NCBI RefSeq assembly: GCF_039614725.1
Contig: NZ_CP154859.1
Coordinates: 1,674,001-1,738,000, forward strand
Length of the DNA stretch: 64,000 nt
Source of the DNA: Thauera sp. JM12B12
Lineage (GTDB): Bacteria > Pseudomonadota > Gammaproteobacteria > Burkholderiales > Rhodocyclaceae
Direction of reading: 5' to 3'
Part shown: positions 63,025 through 64,000 of the stretch, one piece after another
How the letters are laid out: every line of letters starts with the position of its first letter
Position numbering within the stretch: the first letter of the stretch is position 1
Position numbers and translations under genes: made by a program
The notes under the pieces: generated by a model
What the model saw: only the letters and a program-made list of their open reading frames with translations
What the model was told of the DNA's origin: nothing
Database searches by the model: none

Positions 63025-63834
63025 TCAGGCGGCGGTTCGCTTGTCGCGCTCGATCAGCGCGTAGGCGGAATGGTTGTGGATCGACTCGAAGTTCTCGGAT
63101 TCGACCACGTAGGCGTCGATGCGGCCTTCGCGATTGAGCACCCCGGCCACGTCGCGCACCATGTCCTCGACGAACTTGGGGTTGTCGTAGGCGCGCTCGG
63201 TGACCCACTTCTCGTCCGGCCGCTTGAGCAGGCCGAATACCTCGCACGAGGCCTGGGCTTCGACCATCTGCACCATCTCCTCGATCCACAGGTGGCCGTT
63301 GAGCACCGCGGTCACGGTCACATGCGAGCGCTGATTGTGCGCGCCGTACTCGGAGATCTTCTTCGAGCACGGGCACAGGCTGGTCACCGGCACGACCACC
63401 TTCATGGTGAATTCGTAGCCGCCGCCTTCGCGGATGCTGCCGATGAAGCATACCTCGTAGTCCATCAGACTCTGCACGCCGGACACCGGGGCGGTCTTGT
63501 TGATGAAATAGGGGAAGCTCATCTCGACGTGGCCCGTCTCGGCCTCCAGGCGTTCAACCATCGCGCGCAGCATCGGTTCGAAGTTCTCGACCGAGATCTC
63601 GCGCTCGTTGCCGTTGAGGATCTCGATGAAGCGCGACATGTGCGTGCCCTTGAAATTGTGGGGCAGGCCTACATACATGTTGAAGCTGGCAACGGTGTGC
63701 TGCACGCCACCCGACTTGTCGGCAACCTTCACCGGATGCCGAATCGACTTGATGCCGACCTTGTTGATGGCGATCTGGCGGCTGTCGGTGCTGCTCTGGA
63801 CGTCGGGGATGGCGATCGCGGTGGGGGCGTTCAT
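63025..63834 (-). CDS. folE2: GTP cyclohydrolase FolE2 (type IB)
   Basis: Opens GTP to dihydroneopterin triphosphate, the first step of folate and queuosine synthesis. 269 residues from the ATG at 63834 ([13 protein letters not shown]); an upstream in-frame ATG at 63897 adds residues without similarity. The T-fold motifs are [35 protein letters not shown] (catalytic C154) and the C-terminal [14 protein letters not shown]. FolE2 enzymes work without zinc and substitute for FolE. No Zur-like operator was recognised upstream. It lies about 105 bases after the probable dxs end on the same strand. Confidence 0.95.
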   Translation of the reverse strand: MNAPTAIAIPDVQSSTDSRQIAINKVGIKSIRHPVKVADKSGGVQHTVASFNMYVGLPHNFKGTHMSRFIEILNGNEREISVENFEPMLRAMVERLEAETGHVEMSFPYFINKTAPVSGVQSLMDYEVCFIGSIREGGGYEFTMKVVVPVTSLCPCSKKISEYGAHNQRSHVTVTAVLNGHLWIEEMVQMVEAQASCEVFGLLKRPDEKWVTERAYDNPKFVEDMVRDVAGVLNREGRIDAYVVESENFESIHNHSAYALIERDKRTAA

Positions 63835-63939
63835 GCTGGGATCTCTGCAAGGGGCATCGGGCGCCCGGATGGGGGTGCAGGTGCAATCGAGTTGCAACTA
63901 CGCCCGGATCTTAGCTTTCCCGACAAAAATACTCAACCT

Positions 63940-64000
63940 TTAGGGCGCGAGGGCCCCTTCGATGCTGGCGAGGATGCCGGCCTTGTCCAGACCGACCGCA
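63940..64000 (-). CDS. dxs: Probable C-terminus of 1-deoxy-D-xylulose-5-phosphate synthase (fragment)
   Basis: The last 19 codons of a minus-strand gene that enters from the right edge, ending VGLDKAGILASIEGALAP with a TAA stop at 63942-63940. The pattern GLD-x-x-GI-x-x-x-IE resembles the extreme C-terminus of DXS, the thiamine-dependent first enzyme of the non-mevalonate isoprenoid pathway, and dxs upstream of folE2 fits related genomes as I recall them. With so few residues the call is provisional. Confidence 0.6.
   Translation of the reverse strand, partial: AVGLDKAGILASIEGALAP

Overview
The window is a stretch of core chromosome from a GC-rich betaproteobacterium, most likely Rhodocyclales (Thauera/Azoarcus-like). 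The reasons are protein similarity by eye, the separate 14-gene nuoABCDEFGHIJKLMN operon preceded by secG and a tRNA-Leu(GAG), the ftsH-folP-glmM-pst order, and the nadE-glnB pair. Codon and base use look even throughout. I see no insertion sequence, prophage, rRNA, CRISPR array or plasmid gene.

Layout. 1-9.2 kb: a partial MtaD-like deaminase (minus), a Ser/Thr kinase fused to a cyclic-nucleotide-binding-like domain, hemH and hrcA (minus), nadK and recN (plus), then fur (minus) divergent from bamE-dapB. 9.2-11.7 kb: a soluble hybrid sensor kinase (PAS-HisKA-HATPase-REC-REC-Hpt) just after dapB. 11.8-16.9 kb: carA-carB-greA, with a terminator-like hairpin in the carA leader. 16.9-22.5 kb: yhbY (minus), then rlmE-ftsH-folP-glmM, as in enterobacteria. 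22.6-26.5 kb: pstSCAB without phoU, ending against a small DUF2789 gene. 27-43 kb: tpiA-secG-tRNA-Leu, then the complete complex I operon, closed by a strong terminator. 43.1-47.2 kb: a NUDIX hydrolase, an acyltransferase-like protein, then glutamine-dependent NAD synthetase next to a PII protein. 47.2-56.5 kb: smr and trxB (minus), a Crp/Fnr-type regulator, ftsK-lolA-rarA, a small Cys-containing hypothetical gene (minus) and serS. 56.5-64 kb, all minus strand: an RND efflux pump without an outer-membrane channel gene, a DnaJ-like co-chaperone, tRNA-Ser(CGA) and two tRNA-Arg(ACG), an AhpD-like protein, folE2, and the last codons of what looks like dxs.

How it fits together. The genes serve respiration (nuo), carbamoyl phosphate, folate, haem, NAD(P) and cell-wall precursor synthesis, phosphate import, protein quality control and chromosome segregation. 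Most neighbourhoods are conserved in Proteobacteria. The least ordinary points are regulatory or architectural: a Crp-type regulator in the slot that Lrp occupies between trxB and ftsK in E. coli, with a Crp-like palindrome just upstream of it; a repeat-bearing Smr protein; an 18-bp near-palindrome before pstS; a hairpin in the carA leader; and the terminator of a small gene embedded in the 3' end of rarA. I found no clear candidate for a wholly new multi-gene system. Every non-coding gap here is under about 270 bases.
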